A stretch of 45,366 nucleotides of DNA from an uncultured Collinsella sp. (GCA_900542945.1 UQPI01000013.1:1-45366); one strand, 5' to 3'; shown: positions 16,295-24,529, counted from the stretch's first letter. Notes: generated by a model not told the origin, from the sequence alone. A program made the numbers and translations.

Positions 16295-16444
16295 TATCCC
16301 CACAACCCTTCCGTGCTTTATGGTGGCATCAATCGTTAGCCTCATGCTACGAAGCGAGCTTTTCCGAGCTGTTTCGCGCTCTTTAGGGCTGCGTTAAAAA
16401 CCCGATGCAACCGCACGACCATACCTGCCAAAAAGGGACAGATT

Positions 16445-16504
16445 TTGACGGTGTCCGGTCGAGCAGGTATTATCGAACAGGTATTCGATAAGAACATGTG
16501 TTTG
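16445..16504 (+). promoter_or_regulatory. SOS promoter with two LexA boxes
   Basis: TTGACG (16445-16450), a 17-base spacer and TATTAT (16468-16473) form a near-consensus sigma-70-type promoter. Immediately downstream lies CGAACAGGTATTCG (16474-16487), one base from the Gram-positive LexA core CGAAC-N4-GTTCG. A second match, AGAACATGTGTTTG, follows at 16491-16504. The motif CGARCAGGTATT is also repeated in tandem from 16460. Confidence 0.78.
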
Positions 16505-16518
16505 ATGGGAGGGCTCGG

Positions 16519-18024
16519 ATGGCGCACGAGCAGCACACCTACATCTGCATCGACCTCAAGACGTTTTATGCCAGCGTCGAGTGCGTCGATCGTGGGCTCG
16601 ATCCGCTCACCACCAACCTGGTCGTTGCCGACGAATCGCGCGGACGCACGACTATCTGTCTCGCTATCACGCAGGCTATGAAGGACCTAGGGATTCACAA
16701 CCGCTGTCGCCTGTTCGAAATACCCGATGGCATCGACTACATTAAGGCCGTACCGCGCATGCAGCACTACATGGAGGTGTCGGCGCGGATCTACGGTATC
16801 TACCTGGAATACGTCAGTCCGCAAGACATTCACGTCTACTCAATTGACGAGTGCTTTATCGACGTGACGCCATATCTGGACCTCTATCACACCGATGCGG
16901 AAGGCTTCGCCTGCATGTTGCGCGACGAGGTCCTCGCGCGCACCGGCATCACGGCGACGGTCGGCATCGGCCCCAACCTATTCCAGGCCAAGGTAGCACT
17001 CGACATCACTGCCAAGCATGTGCCCAGTCGCATCGGCACACTCGACGACGAGACCTTTCGCAAGGAGATCTGGCCCCATCGCCCCATCACCGACATCTGG
17101 GGCATCGGCCCCGGCGTGGCGGCCCGTCTCGAGAAATACGGTGTCTACGACCTGATGGGGGTCGCAGCGCTCGACGAGAACCTGCTCTACGACGAACTCG
17201 GCGTCAATGCCGAATATCTTATCGACCACGCCTTCGGGCGTGAGCCGACAACCATCGCCGATATCCAAGCTTATCGCCCGCAAGCGACCTCGACCACCAC
17301 AGGGCAGGTGCTCTCGAAGGGCTATGCCTATGAGCAGGCCTACACCGTCTTGCGCGAGATGGTCGACAACGCCGTGTTGGACCTAGTCGATAAGCACGTG
17401 GTCTGCGACAGCATCTCGCTCTTTGTGGGTTATGCGAGCGAACGAGCTGACATACGCCGCCTCGACGCCAGCGGTACAGCGCAATATGTGGACGGATGCG
17501 GACACCTACGCTCGAGCACGTCGAGCATCGAACCCACCGCAACCGCCGGCCCTGAGCTCGCGCCCCGTGCGCCCAAGCCCGTCCAGCGCGATGACGAACG
17601 GCGCCGCCTGGTGCGGGAGGCGCAGGCTATCGATGGCATCTTTGTGGGAGAGCATGGCGGCAAACCGCGCGGTGGCTATGCCGCACTCTTAGCGCACTCC
17701 AACGCCTCGCGCAAGCTGCCCGAGCGCACCAATTCGTTTAAGAAGATCATGGGCTATTTCGATGAGCTCTGGGCGCAGACTGTCGATCCCAAACGACCAG
17801 TCAAGCGCATCAACCTGGGATTTGGCAACCTCATGCCGGAGGAGTTTGCCACCATCGATCTATTTAGCGATGTCGAGGCCGATGAGCGCGAGCGCGAGCT
17901 GGCCCGTGCCGTGCTGGCTGTAAAAGGCAAATACGGCAAGAACGCGCTGGTTAAGGGACTGAGCTTTACCGCCGGTGCCACCGCACGCGAACGCAACGAT
18001 CAGGTAGGAGGGCACCGTGCCTAA
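16519..18024 (+). CDS. Y-family DNA polymerase (UvrX/DinB-like)
   Basis: A 501-residue error-prone translesion polymerase. The catalytic acidic residues are in CIDLKTFYASVECVDRG near the N-terminus and YSIDECFIDVT near residue 105. Then come the thumb GIGPNLFQAKVALDIT and ITDIWGIGPGVAARL, a helix-hairpin-helix, and a little-finger domain. ATG 16519 follows GGGAGGG; GTG 16498 is possible but lies within the LexA box. The downstream YolD-like gene overlaps it by eight bases, the arrangement seen for uvrX-yolD pairs of Gram-positive chromosomes and mobile elements. The LexA boxes point to induction by DNA damage. About 60 residues before the C-terminal domain are rich in Pro, Arg and Asp and look disordered. 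Confidence 0.93.
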   Translation: MAHEQHTYICIDLKTFYASVECVDRGLDPLTTNLVVADESRGRTTICLAITQAMKDLGIHNRCRLFEIPDGIDYIKAVPRMQHYMEVSARIYGIYLEYVSPQDIHVYSIDECFIDVTPYLDLYHTDAEGFACMLRDEVLARTGITATVGIGPNLFQAKVALDITAKHVPSRIGTLDDETFRKEIWPHRPITDIWGIGPGVAARLEKYGVYDLMGVAALDENLLYDELGVNAEYLIDHAFGREPTTIADIQAYRPQATSTTTGQVLSKGYAYEQAYTVLREMVDNAVLDLVDKHVVCDSISLFVGYASERADIRRLDASGTAQYVDGCGHLRSSTSSIEPTATAGPELAPRAPKPVQRDDERRRLVREAQAIDGIFVGEHGGKPRGGYAALLAHSNASRKLPERTNSFKKIMGYFDELWAQTVDPKRPVKRINLGFGNLMPEEFATIDLFSDVEADERERELARAVLAVKGKYGKNALVKGLSFTAGATARERNDQVGGHRA

Positions 18025-18442
18025 GCCCCAACAGCAGCCGATGCGGCCACCGACACCTTTTGAACGCCTAGCGGACCCCGAGGGAAGACGTCGCTCCGCC
18101 GACCCCAAGCTCACCGCTAACGGCGCCGTCCGTGCCGGCCGTGCCGCGCAGTTTATGCCCTTTGCCGCCCTCACGGGATATTACGAACTCGTGCGCAAGC
18201 AAGAGATCACCGCCGAACCAAAATGTGAACTCACGGAAGAAAAAGCCCTCGAGCTTTCGAAAAAGCTCGAGGGCCTCAAACGTGGCGACCTGGTGCGCGT
18301 CACCTATTACGATACGTACGGCTATCGCGCTCGCACGGGCATCCTTGACGAGGTACTCCCCGCCTTCAAGCTCCTCAAGCTCAAAGACATCGCCATCGAC
18401 TTCGATGACATCCAGGACATTGAGCTACGCGGACGAGCCTAG
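18017..18442 (+). CDS. YolD-like family protein
   Basis: A 141-residue small protein with the YolD core RAAQFMPFAALTGYYELVRKQE and a C-terminal beta-rich part (LVRVTYYDTYGYRARTG). GTG 18017 follows GGTAGGAGGG and overlaps the polymerase stop in another frame, so the pair is translationally coupled. YolD proteins are commonly paired with Y-family polymerases and are thought to act as accessory factors in a way loosely comparable with UmuD; the mechanism is not established. Expression should follow the SOS promoter at 16445. Confidence 0.85.
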   Translation: MPKPQQQPMRPPTPFERLADPEGRRRSADPKLTANGAVRAGRAAQFMPFAALTGYYELVRKQEITAEPKCELTEEKALELSKKLEGLKRGDLVRVTYYDTYGYRARTGILDEVLPAFKLLKLKDIAIDFDDIQDIELRGRA

Positions 18443-18468
18443 ACAAGGACGCGCATCCAAGGCAAGGC

Positions 18469-18852
18469 CTACAGCGTCATGACGTAGTAACCCGCGTCCT
18501 TCACGGCCGCCACGAGAGCACCGCGATCGATTGGTCGCTTGGAGCGCACGCGCGCCGTGTGGTCCGCGTACGTTACCGTTGCCCACACACCATTCAGCGC
18601 ATTGAGGGCATTGGCCACATTCTGAGCGCAGCCATCGCAGCTCATGCCGCCGATGAGCAGCTCATCGCTATAGGGGTAGTGGGACGGATCGGTATCCGCA
18701 ACCACTACCTTCTTGGCCTTCTTACCGCTCGTGCCATCGCTGCAGCAGCTCTTTCCGTGTGTCGAAGCGACAATACGCCGCAGGCCAAAGAACATGCCGA
18801 CGACAATCGCGGCAAGCACGATGATATTTGCAGGGTTTAGCAAGTCTTCCAT
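18469..18852 (-). CDS. Membrane-anchored heavy-metal-associated (HMA) domain protein
   Basis: A 127-residue protein. Residues 8-25 form one membrane helix (IIVLAAIVVGMFFGL). A short linker with SCCSD and Lys-rich sequence follows, then an HMA domain whose metal-binding loop is GGMSCDGCAQNV. The fold is that of CopZ or MerP, binding copper(I), zinc or mercury through the two Cys. It would act at the cytoplasmic face, given the positive residues after the helix. ATG 18852 follows AAAGGGG. No metal ATPase gene is adjacent. The palindrome at 18882 suggests copper control by a CsoR-type repressor encoded elsewhere. Confidence 0.85.
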   Translation of the reverse strand: MEDLLNPANIIVLAAIVVGMFFGLRRIVASTHGKSCCSDGTSGKKAKKVVVADTDPSHYPYSDELLIGGMSCDGCAQNVANALNALNGVWATVTYADHTARVRSKRPIDRGALVAAVKDAGYYVMTL

Positions 18853-18881
18853 GCGATCCCCTTTCTCCAAACTCTTATACC

Positions 18882-18899
18882 TATACCCCCATGGGGTGT
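18882..18899. promoter_or_regulatory. Candidate CsoR-type copper operator
   Basis: TACCCCC followed by ATGGGGTG makes a GC-rich near-palindrome like the TACCCC-GGGGTA sites recognised by CsoR repressors. It lies 30 bases upstream of the HMA gene start, next to TATAGG and TATAAG candidates for its -10. Confidence 0.5.
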
Positions 18900-18961
18900 T
18901 CCCATCTTACTCCAAACTCGTGTCGGTTCGGTCAATTAGTTTCCCGCTTCAAACTTTTTTG

Positions 18962-19006
18962 TTGACCTTGGCTTACTTTCGTGTATAAGTTTTCCTAGGC
19001 TAACAA
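18962..19006 (+). promoter_or_regulatory. Promoter of the DUF3793-flavodoxin operon, possible iron box
   Basis: TTGACC (18962-18967), 16 bases, TATAAG (18984-18989). Just after it CCTAGGCTAAC shares TAGGCTAAC with the centre of the DtxR/IdeR consensus, but the outer bases match poorly. The promoter is well supported; iron control is a weak suggestion. Confidence 0.6.
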
Positions 19007-19028
19007 CTGAGAACCCGAAAGGAGCATC

Positions 19029-19733
19029 GTGACTCGAACCATTGACATCCCAACATACCAAACGGCTGTCGTGCGCAACTGCTCCCCTACGCTCGCAGGT
19101 ATCAAGCCGGCCTCGCTCTTTACCTATCCCGGCGTTTACGCCAACCAAGGCGGAAAACCCGGCGCCGCCCATATCGAAGAGCGACGCTCTCGCCTGCTCG
19201 CGGTCATTGCCCAATGCAACCGCGAGCTCCAGCCACTCGGGATCCATATGAGCGTTTTGGTCTGGCGCCCCTGCGGAGCGCTCATCTATGTGTACCGCCC
19301 TGCGGACCTCATGCGATACCTCTCCGACCCCCGCGCCACGACGGCGCTTACCGCCGAAGGTTACGATGTCCACAACCTGCCCGCATCCCTGGTGCATCTC
19401 GCCGCGCGCATCACGCTGGCAAGCAGCAATGCCGCAGAAAGCGCCTATGACAGCAGCGTCTGCGCACTCGCGCGAAATAGGCACTGCGATACGGGGTGCA
19501 TGTGCGAGTTCCCCCACGAAATTGGCTATTTTTTGGGCTATCCCTACGAAGATGTCCATCAGTTTATCGTCCAGCACGGCGAAAACTATAAGGTCTTTGG
19601 CGCATGGAAGGTATACACAAACGTTGAGCAGGCGCTCACGACCTTCGATTCCTATCGCGCATGCACGCAATACCTTACGTACATCTATCAACAGGGCTGC
19701 ACCCTGGGACAACTTGTCCAGGCAACCCGATAG
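19029..19733 (+). CDS. DUF3793 family protein
   Basis: A 234-residue protein of the DUF3793 family. The conserved C-terminal block is EFPHEIGYFLGYPYEDVHQF, then ENYKVFGAWKVY and a final helix with YRACTQYL. Its function is unknown. GTG 19029 follows AAAGGAG. It is followed after about 45 bases by a flavodoxin gene; this pairing is common in anaerobic Firmicutes and suggests a role tied to flavodoxin or iron limitation. Cysteines in CDTGCMCEF just before the conserved block may bind a metal or cofactor. No signal peptide or membrane helix is visible. Confidence 0.82.
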   Translation: MTRTIDIPTYQTAVVRNCSPTLAGIKPASLFTYPGVYANQGGKPGAAHIEERRSRLLAVIAQCNRELQPLGIHMSVLVWRPCGALIYVYRPADLMRYLSDPRATTALTAEGYDVHNLPASLVHLAARITLASSNAAESAYDSSVCALARNRHCDTGCMCEFPHEIGYFLGYPYEDVHQFIVQHGENYKVFGAWKVYTNVEQALTTFDSYRACTQYLTYIYQQGCTLGQLVQATR

Positions 19734-19779
19734 AGCATACAAAACGCGGCCGCACACCGCACAACCGAAAGGAAAACAT

Positions 19780-20199
19780 ATGAGCAAGATCGCAGTCGTC
19801 TACTGGAGTGGTACAGGCAACACCGAGGCCATGGCAAACTTCGTTGCCGAAGGTGCAACCGATGCCGGCACCGAGGCAGAGGTCATCTCCTGCGCCGACT
19901 TCTCCGCAGATAAGGCCGCCGACTACGACGCCTTTGCCTTCGGCTGCCCCGCCATGGGCTCCGAGGAACTCGAGTACGATGAGTTCCAGCCGATGTGGGA
20001 CGAAGTCAAGGAAACCCTCGGTGACAAGAAGGTCGTCCTCTTTGGCTCCTATTCGTGGGCCGAGGGCGAGTGGATGGACAACTGGAAGGCCGACGCCGAC
20101 GAGGCAGGTGTCAACGTCGTCGATTCCGTCATCTGCTACGACGCTCCCGACGATGAGGGCGAGGCGGCCTGCCGCGCCCTTGGAGCCGAGCTCGCCTAG
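19780..20199 (+). CDS. Flavodoxin
   Basis: A 139-residue short-chain flavodoxin. The FMN phosphate loop YWSGTGNTEAMA is at residues 8-19, GCPAMGSEELE provides the first isoalloxazine loop and FGSYSWAEGEW the second. Very acidic C-terminal helices are typical. It is a low-potential one-electron carrier replacing ferredoxin when iron is scarce. ATG 19780 follows AAAGGAAAA. It shares the promoter at 18962 with the DUF3793 gene and ends in a bidirectional terminator. Confidence 0.93.
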   Translation: MSKIAVVYWSGTGNTEAMANFVAEGATDAGTEAEVISCADFSADKAADYDAFAFGCPAMGSEELEYDEFQPMWDEVKETLGDKKVVLFGSYSWAEGEWMDNWKADADEAGVNVVDSVICYDAPDDEGEAACRALGAELA

Positions 20200-20256
20200 C
20201 GGCAATGAGCTCCGCCCATAACGCGCTCTGCACCAAAACACATTCGCATCCCAACA

Positions 20257-20291
20257 AAAACGGGAGCCGGATCACATCCGGCTCCCGTTTT
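20257..20291. terminator. Bidirectional terminator, flavodoxin and ABC transporter
   Basis: A perfect 13-bp stem (ACGGGAGCCGGAT with its complement) with a 3-base loop is flanked by A and T tracts on either side. It is positioned to end both the plus-strand flavodoxin operon and the minus-strand transporter operon. Confidence 0.9.
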
Positions 20292-20316
20292 CTGTTATGT
20301 CAGTCATATAAAGCGG

Positions 20317-21069
20317 CTACGAGATATTTCCCAAGAACGCCTTGGTGCGCTCGCTCTTGGGGTGGTCGAAGACCTCGCTCGGCGTACCCTCTTCCACGAT
20401 AACGCCGCCGTCCATAAAGACGACGCGGTCGGCGACGTCGCGGGCAAAGCCCATCTCATGCGTCACGACGATCATGGTCATACCGTCACGTGCAAGATCG
20501 CGCATAACGCCAAGAACGTCGCGAACCAGCTCGGGGTCGAGCGCCGACGTGGCCTCGTCAAAGAGCATGACGTGAGGGTTCATCGACAGGGCGCGGGCGA
20601 TGGCAACGCGCTGCTGCTGGCCACCCGAGAGCTGGCTCGGCATAAAGTCGATGCGCTCGGCAAGACCGACCTTGGTCAGCTCCTCGATAGCGATTTTCTC
20701 GGCCTCTTCCTTGCTGCGCTTGAGTACCTTTTGCTGTGCGAGCATGACGTTCTTTTTGACTGACAGGTGCGGGAACAAATTGAACTGCTGGAACACCATA
20801 CCCAGATGCGTACGTACCTTGTTAAGGTCGACGCCCTTGGCGCAAACGTCCACGCCCTCAACGACGATCGAGCCGCTCGTGGGATGCTCCAGACGATTGA
20901 TGCAGCGAAGCATCGTCGACTTGCCCGAGCCCGAAGGACCCAGGACTACGACGACCTCGCCCTTGTGCACATCCAGATCGATATCGCGCAGGACCACGTT
21001 ATCGCCGAAGGCCTTCTGGAGGTTCTTGATGCTGACGACGACCTCGTTCGAGTTATTGGTTTCGCTCAT
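20317..21069 (-). CDS. Polar amino-acid ABC transporter ATP-binding protein (GlnQ-like)
   Basis: A 250-residue ATPase that energises amino-acid uptake at the inner face of the membrane. Walker A GPSGSGKST is near residue 40, the Q-loop is in GMVFQQFNLFPHLSV, the signature is LSGGQQQRVAIARAL, Walker B is VMLFDEATSALD and the switch His is in VVTHEM. The FNLFPH and TVLxN pattern is typical of the polar amino-acid (GlnQ/HisP) subfamily. ATG 21069 follows AAGGAGG. It is the last gene of a three-gene operon after the binding protein and permease. Confidence 0.95.
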   Translation of the reverse strand: MSETNNSNEVVVSIKNLQKAFGDNVVLRDIDLDVHKGEVVVVLGPSGSGKSTMLRCINRLEHPTSGSIVVEGVDVCAKGVDLNKVRTHLGMVFQQFNLFPHLSVKKNVMLAQQKVLKRSKEEAEKIAIEELTKVGLAERIDFMPSQLSGGQQQRVAIARALSMNPHVMLFDEATSALDPELVRDVLGVMRDLARDGMTMIVVTHEMGFARDVADRVVFMDGGVIVEEGTPSEVFDHPKSERTKAFLGNIS

Positions 21070-21081
21070 GATAGGACCTCC

Positions 21082-22443
21082 TTACAGACCGGCGATGTGG
21101 TCGGCGGGCGTCGCGACGACCTGTCCAGCGCTCTTGGCGGGACGCTTCTTCTTGGTTTCGGCCGTCCCCAGAAGCCTCGCCTCAAGACCGCTCACCAAGC
21201 GAGCAAGCGGCAGGGTGATGACCAGGTAGAACAGGGCGGCAACCACATACGGCGTAATGGAACCCGTCGTGGCCACGATGGTACGGGCGTTCATGACGAT
21301 CTCGACCACGCCCACGGCCGCGAGCAGCGACGTATCCTTGTAAAGCAGGATGAACTCACTGGTCAGCGTAGGCAGGACATTGCGGAACGTCTGCGGAATC
21401 ATCACGTAGAGCAGTGTCTGGAAGGCATTCATGCCCAGCGAGCGCGCGGCCTCGTTTTGGCCCTTGGGGATCGACTGAATACCGGCACGGAAGATCTCGC
21501 ACAGGTAGGCGGACGAGTTCATGGCCATGACGATGACGCCCAGCACATAATCGTCAACCTTGACGCCGGCCAGCGGCAGGCCAAAGAACGCGATGTAGAT
21601 CTGCAGGAACGCCGGCGTACCGCGGATGATATTCACATAGATGCCGGCAAGGCAACGCAGGATGCGCGACTTGGAGATGCGCATGAGTGACAAGGCAAAG
21701 CCAAAGGGAATGGCCAACGGAAATGCCACGAGCACGATCGAGAGCGACATGAGGAAGCCTTTGAATACGATCGGCAGGCTCTGAACCAAAATGACCGGGT
21801 TCAGGAACAGGCGAAGGAACATGTTGGAATTCCATGCCTCGACCCACGGCTGCTCCTTAAGGTCGGCCAGGAAGTTATCGAATGCCGTCACGCCCTTAAT
21901 CTCGACGGAAGGAATCTTGGAGATCTTCTTGGTTGAACCGTCAGCCAACGTGTAGGTGCCGCTAAAAGCCTCGTCGCCGCCCTCGACGGGGAAGGTCACG
22001 CCGTAGACCTCGACACGTAAATAGCCGCCGGCCGGAGCCGTCTCGCCAAAATCGATCTTGAGCGTCTGGCCGTCGACCTTGCACGTAGGCTTCATGGGCG
22101 TACGGTCCATGAGGTCCTCGCCCGAGAGCATCGTCAATCGCGTGCCATCGGTACCAAACGTCGTGCCGTCGACAAACGTCAGCGATAGACCGCTCAGCTC
22201 CTCGTCGGCATCGGCCTGAACTTCCCAGGTAATGCGCGTCTCGGTGCCGCCGACCACAGCGCTGCCCGAACCGGTGTTGGGTCGGGCAGTAATCTTTGCG
22301 GTCTCAAGCGCCTGGGCGGTCGTGGGCGCATATGCCCCCGCGCACACCAGCGCGAGCGCCACGGCCATGACGCAGGCTAGCTTTTGGGGCAAGGCGGGCA
22401 GTGAAAAACGCTGCTCCGTGGCCCCTTTGTTCAGTCGAGACAA
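21082..22443 (-). CDS. Amino-acid ABC transporter permease with secreted N-terminal domain
   Basis: A 453-residue protein in which the last 230 residues form a His/Glu/Gln-type permease: several membrane helices, NIIRGTPAFLQIYIAFFG early, and the ATPase-contacting EAARSLGMNAFQTLLYVMIPQ loop. The first part is unusual: residues 1-45 look like a signal sequence (core LACVMAVALALVCAGAYA, ending AQA), then about 150 residues of beta-rich, acidic, cysteine-poor sequence precede the membrane part. This is not a solute-binding fold I recognise. TTG 22443 is chosen from TAGGAG at five bases. It lies between the binding protein and ATPase genes, so the extra domain may help dock the lipoprotein or the ligand outside the cell. 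Confidence 0.88.
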   Translation of the reverse strand: MSRLNKGATEQRFSLPALPQKLACVMAVALALVCAGAYAPTTAQALETAKITARPNTGSGSAVVGGTETRITWEVQADADEELSGLSLTFVDGTTFGTDGTRLTMLSGEDLMDRTPMKPTCKVDGQTLKIDFGETAPAGGYLRVEVYGVTFPVEGGDEAFSGTYTLADGSTKKISKIPSVEIKGVTAFDNFLADLKEQPWVEAWNSNMFLRLFLNPVILVQSLPIVFKGFLMSLSIVLVAFPLAIPFGFALSLMRISKSRILRCLAGIYVNIIRGTPAFLQIYIAFFGLPLAGVKVDDYVLGVIVMAMNSSAYLCEIFRAGIQSIPKGQNEAARSLGMNAFQTLLYVMIPQTFRNVLPTLTSEFILLYKDTSLLAAVGVVEIVMNARTIVATTGSITPYVVAALFYLVITLPLARLVSGLEARLLGTAETKKKRPAKSAGQVVATPADHIAGL

Positions 22444-22507
22444 GGTGGCTCCTATCGTAGAAGTTGCCGACAAAACGAGACGGAAACGCTCTCCGTCAAG
22501 AGAGGCG

Positions 22508-22538
22508 CAAAGGCCCTCTCCGCAAAACGGAAAGGGCC
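22508..22538 (-). terminator. Hairpin after the substrate-binding protein gene
   Basis: On the minus strand GGCCCTTTCCG pairs with CGGAGAGGGCC (11 bp, one G-T) followed by TTTG. It lies about 20 bases past the binding-protein stop and probably lets only part of transcription continue to the permease, giving excess binding protein as is usual in such operons. Confidence 0.65.
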
Positions 22539-22559
22539 CGCGCGCAATCAAGCATTAAT

Positions 22560-23420
22560 TTACTTGATGTTGTACTTAGCCATGAGGGCGTCAACGGTAC
22601 CGTCGTCGGTCAGGTCCTTGATGGCCTGGTTGATGTCGTCCTTGAGCTTGGTGTTGCCCTGGTTGATGGCGATGGCGTACTCCTCGCCGGTGCTGACCTG
22701 CTTGATGGTCTGGCAGGTGTTGAACTGCTCGGCGGTCAGCTGGCTGGCAACGGAGCGGTTGGTGACTACGGCATCGCCCTTATCGGACTGCAGGGCGCTG
22801 AAGCACTCGGTGGCGTCCTTGTAGGGAACGATCTTAGCCTTGGGGAAGTTTTCCTGAGCAAAGGCCTCGGCGGTCGATCCAGACTGGACGATGATGGTAG
22901 CGTCGGCGTTGTTGAGCTTCTCGCTGTAGTTGTCGGCCGTGATGTCGGTGTTATCGACCTTGGTCACGATAGCCTGATCGTCCATGTAGTAGGAATCGGA
23001 GAAAGTGACTTCCTTCTCACGCTCGGGCGTGTCGGTGATAGCCGCGATGGAAACGTCATACTTGGCGCCCGAAGCGACACCCGGAACCAGCGTGTCAAAG
23101 TCATTGTTGACGTACTCGACATCCAGGCCCAGCTTGTCGCCGATAGCCTTGATAAGCTCAAGGTCAAAGCCCTGATAATCGCCGTTGTCGTCCTTGTACT
23201 CAAACGGAGCGTACTCGGCAGAGGTGCCGACGGTCAGCGTACCGTCCTTGACGAGCGCGTACTCCTTGGAGCCGTCGACCTTCTCGACCTTAGCGTCGTC
23301 AGAGCTGCTGGAACCGGCATCAGAACCAGAGGTGGCGTTGGACGAGCCGCAGCCCGTCAGTGCGAGGGCGAGTGCCATGGCGCCCGTGGCGGCAAATGCG
23401 CCAAGCTTCTTCAGCTTCAT
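22560..23420 (-). CDS. Amino-acid ABC transporter substrate-binding lipoprotein
   Basis: A 286-residue lipoprotein. The signal sequence with lipobox LTGCGSS ends at Cys about residue 22; a Ser/Asp-rich linker follows. The mature part is a type II periplasmic-binding fold of the family 3 type: TVGTSAEYAPFEYKDDNGDY, GFDLELIKAIGDKLGL, and the hinge and ligand segments VQSGSTAEAF and NQGNTKLKDDIN. The Asp of GFDLEL and the Arg in VTNRSV are the usual ligand contacts. It captures an amino acid outside the membrane for the downstream permease and ATPase. ATG 23420 follows GGAAGGAG; the open frame before it has no site. A promoter is seen at 23478-23506. Confidence 0.95.
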   Translation of the reverse strand: MKLKKLGAFAATGAMALALALTGCGSSNATSGSDAGSSSSDDAKVEKVDGSKEYALVKDGTLTVGTSAEYAPFEYKDDNGDYQGFDLELIKAIGDKLGLDVEYVNNDFDTLVPGVASGAKYDVSIAAITDTPEREKEVTFSDSYYMDDQAIVTKVDNTDITADNYSEKLNNADATIIVQSGSTAEAFAQENFPKAKIVPYKDATECFSALQSDKGDAVVTNRSVASQLTAEQFNTCQTIKQVSTGEEYAIAINQGNTKLKDDINQAIKDLTDDGTVDALMAKYNIK

Positions 23421-23477
23421 AATCAGTCTCCTTCCGGTGACCCCGTTTGATTCAGAGGTCTGCAAAAACTGTTGGAT

Positions 23478-23506
23478 ATTATGCGCCCGTTTGGAAGAAT
23501 CCGCAA
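23478..23506 (-). promoter_or_regulatory. Promoter of the amino-acid ABC operon
   Basis: On the minus strand TTGCGG (23506-23501), 17 bases, CATAAT (23483-23478). The -10 matches five of six consensus bases. The start codon lies about 60 bases downstream. Confidence 0.55.
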
Positions 23507-23567
23507 TTAGAAAACTGATTGAAACAAACCCATAACGTGAATGGAACACTCCACTTTATGACAGTCA

Positions 23568-24434
23568 TTACTGCTGCAATGACCTTAACAGTTTGATTTC
23601 AGCCGCATAACCTGCAAGTTCGTTCGGTGTCTCCAAAATGAATGGCAATGCGCGCAAGCGGCCATTCGATACAATATTCTGCATAACCTGCATACCGCCG
23701 CCAAACTCCTCGCTGCCAAGGTAGCCCTTGCCGATGCACTCGTGACGATCTTTATGGGCACCACTGGGGTTCTTCGAATCGTTGATGTGTACGGCACGCA
23801 AGCGGTCGATACCCACCACGCGGTCGAACTCGTCGAGTACGCCGTCCAGATCATGGATGATGTCGTAGCCGGCATCGCTCACATGGCAGGTGTCCAGACA
23901 CACGCCCAGCTTGTCCGATAGCTCTGGACGCCTGGCGGCAGCACCCTCGATAATGCGCGCCAGCTCTTCAAAGCTACGGCCCACCTCGGTACCCTTTCCC
24001 GCCATGGTCTCGAGCAGCACCGTCGTCTGCTGGCCCTCAAACATCACCTGGCACAGGGCGTCGACGATCATCTGAATGCCGGCGTCGGAGCCCTGCCCCA
24101 CATGCGCGCCGGGGTGGAAGTTGTAGTAGTTGCCGGGCAGTGCTTCCAGACGCTGCAAGTCCTCGGCCATTGCCTCCAAGGCGAACTCGCGCGCCCGCTC
24201 TTTAGCCGAACAGGGGTTATAGGTATACGGAGCATGAGCCACAAGCGGGCCAAAATCGTTTTGCTCCATAAGCTCGCGCAGGGCCGCCACATCATCCATA
24301 TCAAGGTCTTTCGCCTTGCCGCCGCGCGGGTTGCGCGTGAAGAACGCAAAGGTATTGGCGCCAATGGACAGCGCCGTCTCCCCCATCGCCCGATAGCCCT
24401 TCGTCGTCGAAAGATGACACCCAATCGTTAGCAT
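23568..24434 (-). CDS. nfo: Deoxyribonuclease IV (AP endonuclease)
   Basis: A 288-residue endonuclease IV, cleaving 5' of abasic sites in base-excision repair. The three-metal site is intact: GCHLSTTKG, VAHAPY, NFHPGAHVG, LLETMAGKG, CLDTCHVSDAGYD, HINDSK, KDRHECIGKG and ILETPNE supply the usual His, Glu and Asp ligands. Length and order match the family. ATG 24434 follows GGGGAGCTGGAG. It stands alone, with a 63-bp hairpin element upstream. Confidence 0.96.
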   Translation of the reverse strand: MLTIGCHLSTTKGYRAMGETALSIGANTFAFFTRNPRGGKAKDLDMDDVAALRELMEQNDFGPLVAHAPYTYNPCSAKERAREFALEAMAEDLQRLEALPGNYYNFHPGAHVGQGSDAGIQMIVDALCQVMFEGQQTTVLLETMAGKGTEVGRSFEELARIIEGAAARRPELSDKLGVCLDTCHVSDAGYDIIHDLDGVLDEFDRVVGIDRLRAVHINDSKNPSGAHKDRHECIGKGYLGSEEFGGGMQVMQNIVSNGRLRALPFILETPNELAGYAAEIKLLRSLQQ

Positions 24435-24454
24435 CTCCAGCTCCCCCTCATCAG

Positions 24455-24517
24455 TTGCGGTGAAATAGTTCCTGTTTGGCCCCTATTCTGCCGCAAACAG
24501 GAACTATTCCACCGCAA
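24455..24517. repeat. 63-bp intergenic inverted repeat (hairpin element)
   Basis: Two 24-base arms, starting TTGCGGTGAAATAG and ending CTATTCCACCGCAA, match at 23 of 24 positions around a 15-base loop. It lies between the aldo/keto reductase stop and the nfo start. It has no T tract long enough for a normal terminator. Confidence 0.75.
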
Positions 24518-24529
24518 GTTATAAAAGGG

